From Watersipora subatra (lineage: Eukaryota; Bryozoa; Gymnolaemata; Cheilostomatida; Watersiporidae), in contig NC_088708.1 in assembly GCF_963576615.1 (NCBI RefSeq), positions 5,704,001-5,768,000 of the forward strand: a DNA stretch of 64,000 nucleotides, read 5' to 3'. A program made the position numbers and the translations under genes. Positions within the stretch are counted from its first letter, which is position 1. Each line of letters begins with the position of its first letter. The notes below the pieces were generated by a model, which was not told the origin of the DNA, searched no databases, and saw only the letters and a program-made list of their open reading frames with translations. Positions 44,097-55,412 of the stretch are shown one piece after another.

Positions 44097-47000
44097 GACC
44101 ACAACGAAGAATGCTCTGGATAAACTGTATGAAGTAAATTTTTATTATAGGTTTCAGTATAATGAACCTGGTTTGTAATGCAAATTTGGTACAAGCAATG
44201 GACTCATTGTGCAGTCTTAAACACCTTTTTCACCATAATTCAAAGTGTAATAAAAGTTGGCTTCAAACGTGACTAATATGAAAGTGTTTTAAGCTTTCAT
44301 TGAGTAGCAGCGAGGGCCAAGGGCATAAACCATGACATTATTTCTACTTAAAATAACTCTTGCTAACAATTCTAGGCCACCAATTTAGCTCAATAGAAAG
44401 TATCACCACCCAATTGTGTATTATAACTACAAAGGACAGGACAGGAGGCAAAAACAAAGAGTTGAGGGGACAACTGCAAAGATTGTCTTAATCTTGTGAA
44501 CAGCTTGAATTAGGTGCATCCAGAGATAAGCTTGTTTCATGGTGTCATTTCTTGTATCACACTTTATATCAGTATAAATCAGCAGAGGTTCTGCCATTTT
44601 TTACAATACCAACCCATACCTTTTTACCAAATAGCGGAGTAAATATCATCGCTGAGTAAATAGGTAAACTATTTGGTCACAACATATTGAGTAAAACATG
44701 AGACTTAAGCATTTATTCCAAGATTTGGGTTTAGGGCATGAAGCTGCTGGTACATTGAGGCTTTAGGTCATAGGTCTACCATCTTCAGGCCACGCTGTTT
44801 GCTCTGTGCTTTTGACGCTCATATTCTAAGGGAAGGCAATATCTAATTATGTTTCAACAGAAACCATCCTTAGTTAATCATTGTAGATGACATGTTTTAA
44901 CATTTTGGCTGAAGCGAGCACCGGCCGCGGTATGTCGACTTAGATGTTAATCGGTCCCATAGGTGTACAGTGTGGAGATTTTGTTTGTATGCACTCAGGT
45001 ACATGCTTGGCTAGAACCAATTACTTCATAAATCTTGTTAGCTTATGGATTACTTGTAATACAAATAGAAACTTTATTAATAGTCAATAAATGAAGACGT
45101 ATTCTCACGAAAAAAGAAATTTTAGTCAGCCCAGTGTACTCAGGCTAAGCTGTGTTCTACTGCGTACCAGCGCACCTAAAACAGTTCAATATGTGTAACC
45201 ACCGGCACATACCATCTTCTCTGTTAGTAGGCTCTGCTACCAACACTACTCTAGGATGTTATACAACCTTCTTTTATTCTTGTGAAGTCTTAAATATAAA
45301 CCATGTCTTCATACAACTGCCTTATCTTTGTTAGAAAGGTCAAAACATCGTAAGCTTTGCTTTGACCTGAAGATGACATATTGTTGTTCATGCTTGCTTG
45401 CATTATAACAGCAAAGAACACTCTCTTGAAGGAAACAAATCATAGGGCAAGCATAGCATTTCTCATCTAAATTCAAATTATATTAAGAGCTAATGGCAGC
45501 CTGAGAGACGGCTTTAATTTGTAGATCAAAACTTTCCTTACTTTTCAAGAGCAAAGAACAATCTGTAAGGAGACAACTTAGAAAACCTCATAAACAGGTA
45601 ATTCCTTATGTAGAACAAGGCAGAAGTGACTAACCTGCTATATACTGATCCAGCCCCAACGTAGTTGCTGTTGCTATTTATGAAGGGTAGTGATGGTACT
45701 TGCTGAAATCGAGCTGCAGAGAGCATTTTCACTCAAGCATTGTGTAGTTCCTGAAACCCTGAGTTAACGAAAACCTAAATTGTTTTTAGCTTCAGCTCTT
45801 ACCCTTGCAAAGTCTACTCAGAACTGTTCACATGAAACCTGCAGTTTTTGATTGATAGCTATATACAAACAGAGATAATAATAGACTTCAAGCTCTGCCA
45901 TTGTAACATGTGCACTCGCTTCTTTCTTCTCTGCAACATTATGTCATTTTTATATTTTTTCAGGGAGTAATTATCAATAAGAGCGGCAGTGTCTATGCCC
46001 AATGAGCTAAGACAGTTTTGTACAATGTAAATTTAGCATACCCTGATTATAATAGACACGCAATGTTGTTGCAGGTGCTTGGCAACAACTTCATGCATTC
46101 GTAGCAGGTATTTCACAACCCCCTTGCTTACGTAGCAGCCATGAATGATATCACTATCTAATGTACATGTATATTAATGAGTTGGCTTACATATTGCGAC
46201 ACACAGTAAGCTTCTTTATGTTGTTTCACCAAAGGATATTCTCAAGAAATCACTTTAAATAACTTGCCCATGTATGACAGGTGTGCATACTGTTTTTTTA
46301 GCCCAATCATGGATAATGCAAAATAATTGTAATGAAATATCGGAGACTAGTTTTATGCATATGCTATTAGTAGCACTTTTTGGAGCACCATTTTCCAGTG
46401 TTGTACAGCAGTACATTTAACAAATATGTAAAGTCAATTCAAATTTTTATGCTAAATTTTAAGAAAATATTTCTTAAAACAATGTTTCACTGTTATAGGT
46501 TTTTTAAATATTTGTATTCGTAGAGCATGAGCAATATAAAGCACAAATATATCATTAGACTTCAGACATTTTAATTTTGAATTTCTCATCATTGAGCTTT
46601 ACAGTAGACTTTCATTAAGGATTAAAACCGCATTACTGCTCATTAAGGAGCTACATTGTTTTTATATTTTTATTTCTTATATTGGCCCCTTACATTTTCT
46701 CATTACCTTATTTTCCTTATATACATTATTTCTTTGTATTTTATACAAAATGAGTGACCAAGCCTATTTGGTAATAGAGATCAAAACCTAAGGCTATTTA
46801 TACTTGAAAAGTTTGTCTGCTATGATTGGTAGCTTTTACTCATTGGTAGTAGCTCATTGGTCATATCACCTCCTCGACACTAAACTTTTACTCAGAAATT
46901 GGCAATACTTAATTTAATAAACCTCACAGAGAGAAAGAGCTCTGAGCGGATTGGTTCACTCTGAGCTTTTAGAATGAGAGCTCTGAGCTGATTGGTTCAC

Positions 47001-50000
47001 TCTGAGCTTATAGCATGAGTGCCTGTCAGTAGTGAACTTGGTATGACTAACAGTTAGAACAAATAGTAAACTTGACTCCAGCCAATCTGACTTTGAAACC
47101 AGTGAAAAAGTGTGTGTGAAGCTACATTCTTTAGTATATGAACAGAAAATGGAGATCTGTTAACACTGTTAACATATATAACACTGTTAACATGTTTCTA
47201 TAAAATGATTTTAACGAGTAAATTAAAGCAGTTATAGCAAAATCAAACATTTTGAAGGGGGATAATTACAAATTGCCGCTGTTCTATACAACAGCTTAGC
47301 TAGAGGTGTGGTTAACAAGTCGGTGACCTAGCCACTCTTTCTTTAAGGCCCGCCCATATGAACAGCCCCAGAAATACTATAACTTTCCTGATTAGCGTTG
47401 CTGTATATTAAACAGCTTCAGGCTCATCAGTTAATAAAAACTGTGCAGCTTTTATGCAGCAGGTAATTTAAAAATTTAAAGGTTGACTTGCAACAAAATT
47501 CACATTACAGTTATTTGATATGAAAAGATTCACGATGTCTTACTCTGTTGCGTTGTAGGTACAAAATATGTGGAAATGTGATTACAAGATCTTAAAAGCT
47601 AAAAAACGAACAGTTAATCGCAGCCACACGAGACCGCCGTAGTTTGGATTCGCATTCCAAAACTGCTCAAATGTGACGTAGTTGTTACAGGATGGTTTCT
47701 GTTTACACTTTCTTGCAACCTCATTCGTCGAAATATTTTCACAAATATACTTCACGCATTCAATAAAACCATGTGTATTGTTCTTACACGTCTGTTCTAT
47801 CGTCTTTGTAATGCTGTCACTTTTAGCAGTGATATCTTATAACTTACCGTAAAAATTTGTTTAATTTTTTAGCCTTAGCTCGAAGGAGTACATATCATTG
47901 TCTGATAATCATGACGAGCCTGTTGTTCACTTGTGATAATCGAAAAGTGCTGCAGAAATTATTTGCGAAGTATTGGGTCACATGATCATATTATGACTTG
48001 CCGATTAGACCAAACCGAAACAAAACTTGATACGGGGTCTTCGGTAAAACCCAAAGTGTTTGTCATAAACTAGTGCTACGATAAGTTTTATATTGAACTT
48101 TTTATTGGCCTTTTAATTCACGTGAGAACACCATGTGACAAAACAATAACCAAACTGTAATGACTACGTCAGAGAAATAAAGAGATTCCAATCTATGGCG
48201 GCTTTTCGTTTTTGAGCTTTTAAGAGCTTGTAATCACATTTCCACATATTTGGCACCTACAACACAACAGAGTAAGACATGGTGAATCTTTTGATTCAAA
48301 TAACTGTAATGTGAATTTTGTTGCAAGTCAACCTTTAAGGTTATCAAGCCAGTTCATAAGCCAACCTACTCGGGCCATACATGCCAACCTACTCGGGCCA
48401 TACATGCCAACCTACTCGGGCCATACATGCCAACCTACTCGGGCCACACATGCCAATCTACTCGGGCCATACATGCCAATCTACTCGGACCATACATGAC
48501 AAATTGTGTGGCGAGTTCACCCAAGCTTCATTTACAAAAGATGCTTAATGAATAGCAAATGTTTTGTAAAACTTTTTTTTCGGTATTATGAAGGCCAACT
48601 AGTTGTTTATGTCGCAGGAATGTTATTCATTGACGGCAGTTCAGTGCACATACCTTTAGGCTAGCTCTGTTATATTTTACAGCTAAACCATTCAATGCAT
48701 AAGATCATCGGAATTAACCTATTCAGACCATGTCTATTTATCAACAGAGAATAAAAAGGTCTTAGAGACTCCCTGTGTTGCCGTGCCAAGCCGCCAGTTT
48801 ATGAAACTTCCTCGCAATTTAACACTCAAGTGGCAGCAAGCCTCAAAACGTTTATCACTATTGAAAAAGGCTGAGAGTAGTGGGGTCAATTTTTTTTACA
48901 ACTAACCGCAATAGACACCAAAATGCATTAAAACAGAAAAGGAAATATATTGATCTAATTTATTGATCTAATAGTGAATTTAATCAGCTTGAGCAAAGTA
49001 TAAAGTTGATGTTACTAGATGAAATGAATGAAATGTTCGGCTCAATTAGTAGAAGACATTGTGATAAGCTTTTTTATCTAATTAAAAGTGATTATTACAA
49101 TCTACACATTAATAACTATAATTCCTTATTTCCTTTTAAATCACACCAGGTCATCACTAGTATCGGCAGTGTGTCCTTAAACCAAGGAGAATGACGAGTA
49201 CAGACAACTTCAGATGTTGATGGTTGATAATGAACATCACATTGTATTATTATGTATATGGTATACGTAATCACAAAGCAATGGCATCTCCAGTCTAGTT
49301 TTTAGAATTGAGTTCTAATCCAATGAAATGAGGTCAGCAACTTAGGCCTTAGCCCTCAACCAATGGCATGCAAGATTAAATTGGGGTGCAGCAAAGGTCA
49401 TTTCTCTATCGAACACTGCAAGCAGATTTACAATCCGTGAGAATGACCATTGATGACAATGTTACATCAAGTACGGAGGGCACTAAAACTCGGAAAATAA
49501 TTTCGCTATAATTTTATATCATGATTATCTCAATCTAAGCTTTTTATTTCTAGTGAAGAGCAGAAAAATGAGAGAAAATGGCGACAGATTGGGCAAGCAA
49601 AGGCATTAAAGTAGAACTAGCAGTTCCTTTTCGAAAGTGTTCATCAGAATTGATGTCTTTTAAGTACTTGATGTTTCTTATAACTCAACCATAGCATTTA
49701 TTACTGATAGACTAAGAGCAAGTCCTGTTGTTGAATAAGTACCCTAGGCTATGCCAAACCTGACATGCACAACAGGAAATACAAGGCGCACTTAGATATC
49801 AATAAATTGACTCTCCATCTACCTTTTTATATATGATCAAATGCTGTCTCTAGGAGATTAACACACTGTAAAATAAAGCTGTAGGTCAATATTGGTTTTT
49901 TTTTAAATTTGATATAATTTCCCAACAATGTGCATAATAATAGCTCCATTCATATAGAGTGACTGCTAGGTAAATAGCTCAACACTCTGAAATCTCCTGT

Positions 50001-52457
50001 GGCTATTTATAAGCTACCAGCGAAAGAAAATCTATGTTTTTGTTGTCTAAACTCTCAGGCACTTAAATCAGAGTGTAAGGCTGACAGGCACTAGACTCAT
50101 GCTACTGTCCAGCATTCCTTTACTTGATATGATATGGCAGAGAGGCAGCACTCTCCACTATATACAATGTCATGGTTAGCTCTCAATGTTGAAGCCGCAA
50201 TGCTTGTCACTGTGCAGATGCTACTCGTAGGAAAACAGCTATACCAAGGTTGATGTCTCATAGAATCAGAGTAGAGGTCTACATCACACTTACTGATACA
50301 CATCAGTGAGATATAGTTGAAGAGGAGCGCTTCTAGACAGCTAACAACCATGATGCATGTTATCTGACACGTTTCCTGTGCCCTTCACTATGGGTCATAA
50401 GCCATGTGTCATGTTATGTTTAATTTCTCTATACTCGCAAAATAGACAAAATATAATTTTGTATTTGCCTGAAGGTGCATTATTAAAGAAAAGAGTTGAG
50501 CTGTCGTATAGTGACAGCGAGCAGTGGCTTATGCAGCCTGCTGAGCAAAGCCAATATCTTTTATCGTGAGCTTCAGAGTGCAGTTGACAGAGCTTGACTC
50601 ACAGCTGATTGATACATCATCAACAGTTAATTGTAGGCAATTTAACTTGAAAATTAAACATTTTATAATGCAGTTTACTATCGTAACCAGTGAAATCAAT
50701 ATGAAAAAATGCTAGCATGTACCGATATTACACACACAACTTTTAACATTAACAGACAGAAAGTAGACAATAGCAAACCTGTTTTAATACCTCAGAGAAA
50801 TGAGTTGCCCTATGATATCAGCTAGTCTGGTGGTATATACAATATACAACTAGTCTGGTGTATAATGTGATATATACGTATATATACTTTAGAAAAATGC
50901 CACTTTTACCCTCTTAATCACTCAGCAAGTTTTATTCGTGGGAGAGCTTCTATGGCATGCATCTGTCGAGCATGTGGAGTTGTTGGCTCACTGATTTACC
51001 TTGTCTTCATGAGGTTACCATATTACCTTGTTTGTTCATAAAGTCAACATTTTTATTTTATGTCTCGGTGTGAGATAACCTTTACACTCTGTGCATGAGA
51101 TCTGACTTGAACACCAGTCAATAGAAGAGCTGGCTTAAACATTACAGGAGACGCACACCTTTTCTCTTTGATATAACTGAATCCAGGCCTAAACTTATGT
51201 GATATTGCGTTTTTGTATGTTTGTATCAAGACCTTCTGTTATGGTTCTTACTTTGTTCAATCATTGGCTACTCTCCACATAGCCCACAACTTGACAGACC
51301 TGTTGATCTGATCATGCGAGCGGCAGGCAAATGTGACAGCGATATGGATTGTTCAAGCACAGAGCTTCGTTTTTTGGGGTTAGTTTAAGGTGTGTGTATG
51401 AGAAGCCAACTTAATATAATAACTAGATGAATGCACTGTGTTGCGTGAGTAATAAAAACAGCTTATAAACATTACATTACTTTACCTACTACTTTACCTT
51501 TGTACTATGTTACCTGCAACTACTTATAAGCTGCTTTAAATACCCGTGCAATGCCGGGCATTCAGTAAGAGTAAGATCAACTGGTAATCGCTACGCTATT
51601 TTAACCAATGTAATGAATATCTCTCACGATTTTTGAAAGTTATACTCAATTGAACGCCGTAGTCTAATGTATAAGCTCGACAGTTCCAGAACTGGAGGTT
51701 TCGGGATCAAATTTTCCATGAAGTGGATTTTTCGTTACTAAAACTTTATCGCTAGAACTAGATGGGCAGACACTCAGATTTATATATAAAGATATAAGTT
51801 TGCGCTAAATACTGTTAAAGCTATTAATGTAATAGCCATTTTCTTAATTGTGAAAAAATTTGTCAATGAAATAACCTTGACATAAGCAGTGAGTTCGTTG
51901 CACTGCATGGAGGATTGTTCAAAAATGCAGATATTGCATTTATTCACAAAATTACACTTTACCAGTTTTGGCTGTTCTGAATGTAATGTACTTCATAAAA
52001 ATGGAAAATCTAGCTGACAATGTCTCATACGAGAAGGACGTCCCACAGTGTCTAAAAAAGAATAACTCCTGCTACTTCCATTCTTAACTACGGTACTATT
52101 TGAGAGGTTTAAGGAAATAGTAAACACTTCAAACCTAATTAGAGTGATTTTAGAGAAGCAGTCTGAGATGTCGCAAGTTACATCTAGCATTAATTAATGT
52201 TGCTAATCAACACTACATGTATATCTAGTTTATATAACACATTTATATCTTAAACCCCATATGAGTAGCTGACGAACTAAAATATTTATATAAAAGATAG
52301 CTTACCTTAGTTTTCGAGATGAGATGTCGACATGTTGAAGAGCAGGGTTTATGTCGATTTTCTTGTCAAGCACCGGAACATTTACTGTAGATTTTTGCAA
52401 AGGTTGCAACCGTAATCCATGATAGTTAGATCTAACGGTACGAACGGGCGCAAACAT
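37683..52457 (-). CDS. Unrecognised basic coiled-coil protein, at least seven exons
   Basis: Exons in order are 52457-52306 (MFAPVRTVRSNYHGL...), 45702-45635, 41824-41712, 41379-41231, 41044-40911, 39359-38341 and 38116-37683. Phases agree from 45702 onward. Exon 1 ends in phase 2 while the next known exon needs phase 0, so one exon of 3n+1 bases is missing. A 43-base candidate at 52134-52092 fits the phases and would give about 703 aa. The product is Lys/Gln/Ser-rich. A coiled-coil stretch lies at about 390-470 (EREADMYTHLKSTYQRAAEQ, then ERERRKANFFKKLQDI). A conserved-looking block follows (YERMDRGEYGLPENF, ITLEAYDAEGNPVKGKR). The carboxyl end is acidic (DDFYDKLMAKYGIELSDDDDD). There is no signal peptide or membrane segment. 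I do not recognise the family. A cytoskeletal or centrosomal role is only a guess from composition. Confidence 0.8.
39360..40910. other. Intron of the coiled-coil gene
   Basis: It contains a 27-bp direct repeat (CTTCAATAGAGCGAGCATTA, 40092-40145 region) and otherwise AT-rich unique-looking sequence. No exon was recognised. Confidence 0.5.
41526..41604. ncRNA. Pre-miRNA-sized hairpin, function unproven
   Basis: Two 38-base arms (41526-41563 and 41567-41604) pair at 35 positions with a 3-base gap between them. The 79-nt size and a few internal mismatches resemble a miRNA precursor, but the loop is unusually short. A small fold-back repeat is equally possible. It lies in an intron of the coiled-coil gene. 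Confidence 0.35.
41825..43194. other. Intron of the coiled-coil gene, right of exon 41824-41712
   Basis: AT-rich, with no exon recognised. The region up to the family A repeat shows no clear element. Confidence 0.45.
43195..44030 (+). repeat. Interspersed repeat family A, copy 3
   Basis: It matches 1524-1700 at its left and 2170-2484 at its right (shared words include CGTAGCAAAACAGACT, TGATATGAAGTTTGAAAGTTA and CTGTCCAAAGACTTTTT). It ends GGGTAGTACAGCTAGTATAT and runs straight into a long TA tract, which looks like its 3' tail. Confidence 0.65.
44025..44092. repeat. (TA)n microsatellite
   Basis: About 33 TA units without interruption, immediately after the tail of repeat family A. Confidence 0.97.
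44093..45634. other. Intron of the coiled-coil gene
   Basis: Nothing recognised beyond AT-rich sequence. Confidence 0.4.
45703..47473. other. Long intron of the coiled-coil gene, right of exon 45702-45635
   Basis: It contains an approximately 44-bp unit twice in tandem around 46935-47025 (GAGCTCTGAGC followed by GATTGGTTCACTCTGAGC). Otherwise nothing was recognised. Confidence 0.5.
47475..48356. mobile_element. Fold-back element with about 200-bp inverted arms and TTAA ends
   Basis: The left arm (about 47475-47690) and right arm (about 48165-48356) are inverted copies over about 200 bases, with a modest number of differences (shared words include GGTTGACTTGCAACAAAATT and ATATGTGGAAATGTGATTAC). 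Both outer ends read TTAA next to AGGTTGAC, consistent with a TTAA target duplication as made by piggyBac-type transposases. The 470-bp centre has no evident coding frame. Confidence 0.75.
48357..48505 (+). repeat. 23-bp minisatellite, about six copies
   Basis: Unit CCAACCTACTCGGGCCATAC plus ATG, with few substitutions, directly beside the right arm of the fold-back element. Confidence 0.93.
48506..51530. other. Long intron of the coiled-coil gene
   Basis: No convincing exon, RNA gene or repeat was found. Short open frames here lack splice context. Confidence 0.4.
51535..51800 (+). mobile_element. tRNA-derived SINE-like sequence
   Basis: GCCGTAGTCTAATGTATAAG (box A-like), CCAGAACTGGAGG (anticodon-arm-like stem) and GGGATCAAATTTTCC (box B-like) follow in tRNA order at about 51655-51715. 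An AT-rich tail follows with GGGCAGACACTCAGATT, like LINE-dependent SINE tails. Just upstream, CCCGTGCAATGCCGGGCATT is a tail motif shared with repeat family A. It is probably a decayed SINE next to another element's 3' end. Confidence 0.5.
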
Positions 52458-53404
52458 AGCTCTTTCTGGTTATCTATCTTGTTGCCATCTTGTCTTCACA
52501 CGCTTGAAGCTTTTTTATAGTATGCAAAGATTTGGCGATAGTCTGCTTTGGCTTATGCGAAAATGAGCTGTAAGTTTCATGAAAACACAATTAACTATAA
52601 TCATGCATACTATAGCGAGCTTTGTTAAATTATTAGAATTTTACAGAGTTCAATAGCCAATTACAACTCGGTGATTGCTAATACAAATCCAAGCATCTGA
52701 GCAATGCGTTTGCTGCCGTACTGACAGCAGCCTGTTTCTATTGGCTGCCTCATTGAGTTAGCAAACAGAAAAGCTTTGTTGTTGAAACATCATTAGCGAC
52801 AGACCAACTAGAACAATGCATGAGTAGGTAAGGGCTTTTGAGCAAATACAGCTTGAAGATAAAAGAGATGCCAACTTCTGGCTGTTGCTTGTGTACACAT
52901 GTGTATTCATGACACCATTAATATAGTTGAAAAGGAAATAAAACAGGAATGTAAGTAAGGAAATTGTAATAGGAGCAGGTAAAGCTGATGATTTCAAATA
53001 ATCATTTTGTTAGCTTTAACAGATTTATAACATCTATTTAGTCTTTTCAGCATTTCAAACACCTTCCAAAACTACTCACATGTATGTTTCATTATTACTA
53101 CTACATGTACTTTTATAATATATGATTCTATTTACTTGCAAAGGACGCTTTATATTATCACAGAACTTCAACCTTTTGACATATACCTTCAAAATGCCAT
53201 AGATCTTTGTTTGGTCTAATATTGTGTTCACGTTTGTAAAAACCGCCTTCACTATTACGTGAAACCAACACATGGACAATCACATGAAGTTTTAAAAAAG
53301 TCAATATTGTATTGTTGATATCACCTATTCCAAGAGTATCTAAACTATTATAAATCTATAGTGTTTTAATACTCAAACTAAAGCTAATCGTGCTACCTAT
53401 ATAA
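52458..53404. other. Flank upstream of the coiled-coil gene
   Basis: It would hold this gene's promoter. No clear core promoter motif, gene or repeat was recognised. Confidence 0.4.
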
Positions 53405-53410
53405 GACAAG

Positions 53411-53480
53411 GTGGCGTAGAGGTTGTGCTAGTGAAACTTGCCGACAGAGAACCTGGTCAGAGACTCACTATTTAACTCAG
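53411..53480 (+). mobile_element. Possible tRNA-derived SINE head
   Basis: GGTGGCGTAGAGGTTGTGCT and, about 30 bases on, ACCTGGTCAGAGACTC resemble box A and a damaged box B of a tRNA-type SINE. Too short and diverged for a firm call. Confidence 0.3.
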
Positions 53481-54088
53481 CCAATAGTGGTGTGTCTCAT
53501 AGTGACAGGCCGGAAGCATCTATAGCAACAGAGTTCCTTTCTTTTCTAGTTCAAATGAGAATTATTTTATTGATTGGCTTCAAAGGTATGTCTCCGGTAT
53601 GTCGTCACCAACACTATTATTCCAGTGCAACATTGTTTGTGATTTGTTACTACTCTGCATAAAAGCTATATAAGCGTATTGTATTGTTCATGCCTCTAGC
53701 TTTAAGCCCACGTTTAATTGTATAATAATTATTATTATAATAACAATCAACTTGCGTTGCTAATATATCACTTTTAATCACTCCAACCTAATGTTTTAGA
53801 AAACAACACGGACAAGCTTGCCTGAGGGCTCACAAATGACATGTAGATGTTTATAATTCAGCCATGGCAGCTCGGAGTGGCAACATAAATAAAACTCTTT
53901 TGCAATGTTCTCTCGTAGTTCCTAGTGAGCCTCTTTGCTTTAACTATTCAGTATTATATTTTTGACTTTTTACTTTTTAAATAATTTTTAAATAATTTTA
54001 GATAGCTCATGGCAGTATGCCATTTTAAAATTTAGTGCTCTACTGCGCAAAACTCATGAATGAAGCTTGTAGAAAGCCTTTTTAAAAA

Positions 54089-54270
54089 ATTTTCTGTAGA
54101 CATGTGTATATAATATATTCAGAGCAAATTCAGAACGATGCCTGCATTTCATAGGAATTTAGTCACCACTCGTAGATTGATTTAATCAAATTTTTAAAGC
54201 TTTTTTCCCACATGTGGGCAAAAAGTTTTAAAAATGTGTATATAATATATACACATGTCTACAGAAAAAA
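54089..54270. repeat. Inverted-repeat element containing a duplicated segment
   Basis: 54089-54117 (TTTTCTGTAGACATGTGTAT...) reappears inverted at about 54240-54268. The stretch between (54122-54234) is duplicated directly at 54526-54638. Confidence 0.7.
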
Positions 54271-54638
54271 TTAGAGACAGCATTACCATATTATGGTAAT
54301 ACTGTCTGCTCGTTCAATATAATTGGGATTGTCTCCTCCAAACCGGTTTGGAATTGTCCCCTCCACAAATATGTATAAGAGATTTCCAATTTATTTTACA
54401 AATATCAATTTAGTTACAGACATAAATAGATATTTGGTTGATATATACCAACAGCCTGTATATCACTATATTTGCTGAAAGTTTTGCAAGTATCACCCTA
54501 CATTTTAAGTATGCCTGTTAATTTTGAGCAAATTCAGAACGATGCCTGCATTTCATAGGAATTTAGTCACCACTCGTAGATTGATTTAATCAAATTTTTA
54601 AAGCTTTTTTCCCACATGTGGGCAAAAAGTTTTAAAAA
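54122..54638 (+). repeat. Direct duplication of about 113 bp, copies 404 bp apart
   Basis: 54122-54234 and 54526-54638 are essentially identical (both contain GAACGATGCCTGCATTTCAT and the palindromic core CCCACATGTGGG). Only the first copy is framed by the inverted repeats. Confidence 0.85.
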
Positions 54639-55275
54639 TTGGAAGCTTTTAAACATTTAAAGTTTAAAAACACAGAGACTTGGGCAAAGGAAAAATTTTA
54701 TTCCTCTTTAGCACTCTCCATTACTCAATTAATCTTGTTTACTCTTGCGCTCTTCAACTTCCATTCTTACTGGACATCTCATGTTAAGAGAATGGTTACA
54801 CAAACATCAAAAGTATTGTTTGTAAAAACCAAATATACTGTTTAAGAATGCTCAAAATAAATGATAAGACATTGTGGCTGTTAAACACGAAGTGATCAAA
54901 AGTTTCTTACATCACAAGTGCTAACCAAGAGTGAGCAAAGTCATTAGAGGTCTGACTCTAGAAACTTACCATTTCTGTATAATTTCAAATCTTTCAAAAA
55001 CAAGAATGTTCATCACTCAACCCAGACTTCTATTTCAAATAAATATTGTTAGCACCAATAGAAGGTAAGCTAATATTTTACCTGCAAGATTCAAAAAGTA
55101 TGCTAAGGGTTTGTGTGTTATTGATATTATTTTTCAATATTGTATATTTTAACTTTAATAAGTTTATTGGCACCATCTAAAACAAAAATTAAAGCATAAC
55201 AGCAATAGTGTTATTAAAACTAAAATTATTAGCTATTAGTGTTATTAGCTAACTTAAAATAATGTTTTAAGTTAG

Positions 55276-55412
55276 CTTAGAACAGTCACAATGCGCTGCT
55301 ATGATGGGTATTAATCTTTCCACATGGTAAATAAATTAGCTGGCACATTATAGATATTTACCATGTGGAAAGATTAATACCCATCATAGCAGCGCATTGT
55401 GACTGTTCTAAG
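55276..55412. repeat. Perfect hairpin, 57-bp arms and 23-nt loop
   Basis: 55276-55332 and 55356-55412 are exact reverse complements over 57 bases. This could be a fold-back MITE, a template-switch product or a hairpin RNA source. No flanking target duplication is obvious. Confidence 0.95.

Noticed and set aside
43883-44194. Open frames with long Ile-Tyr runs on both strands
   Set aside because: Produced by the TA microsatellite.
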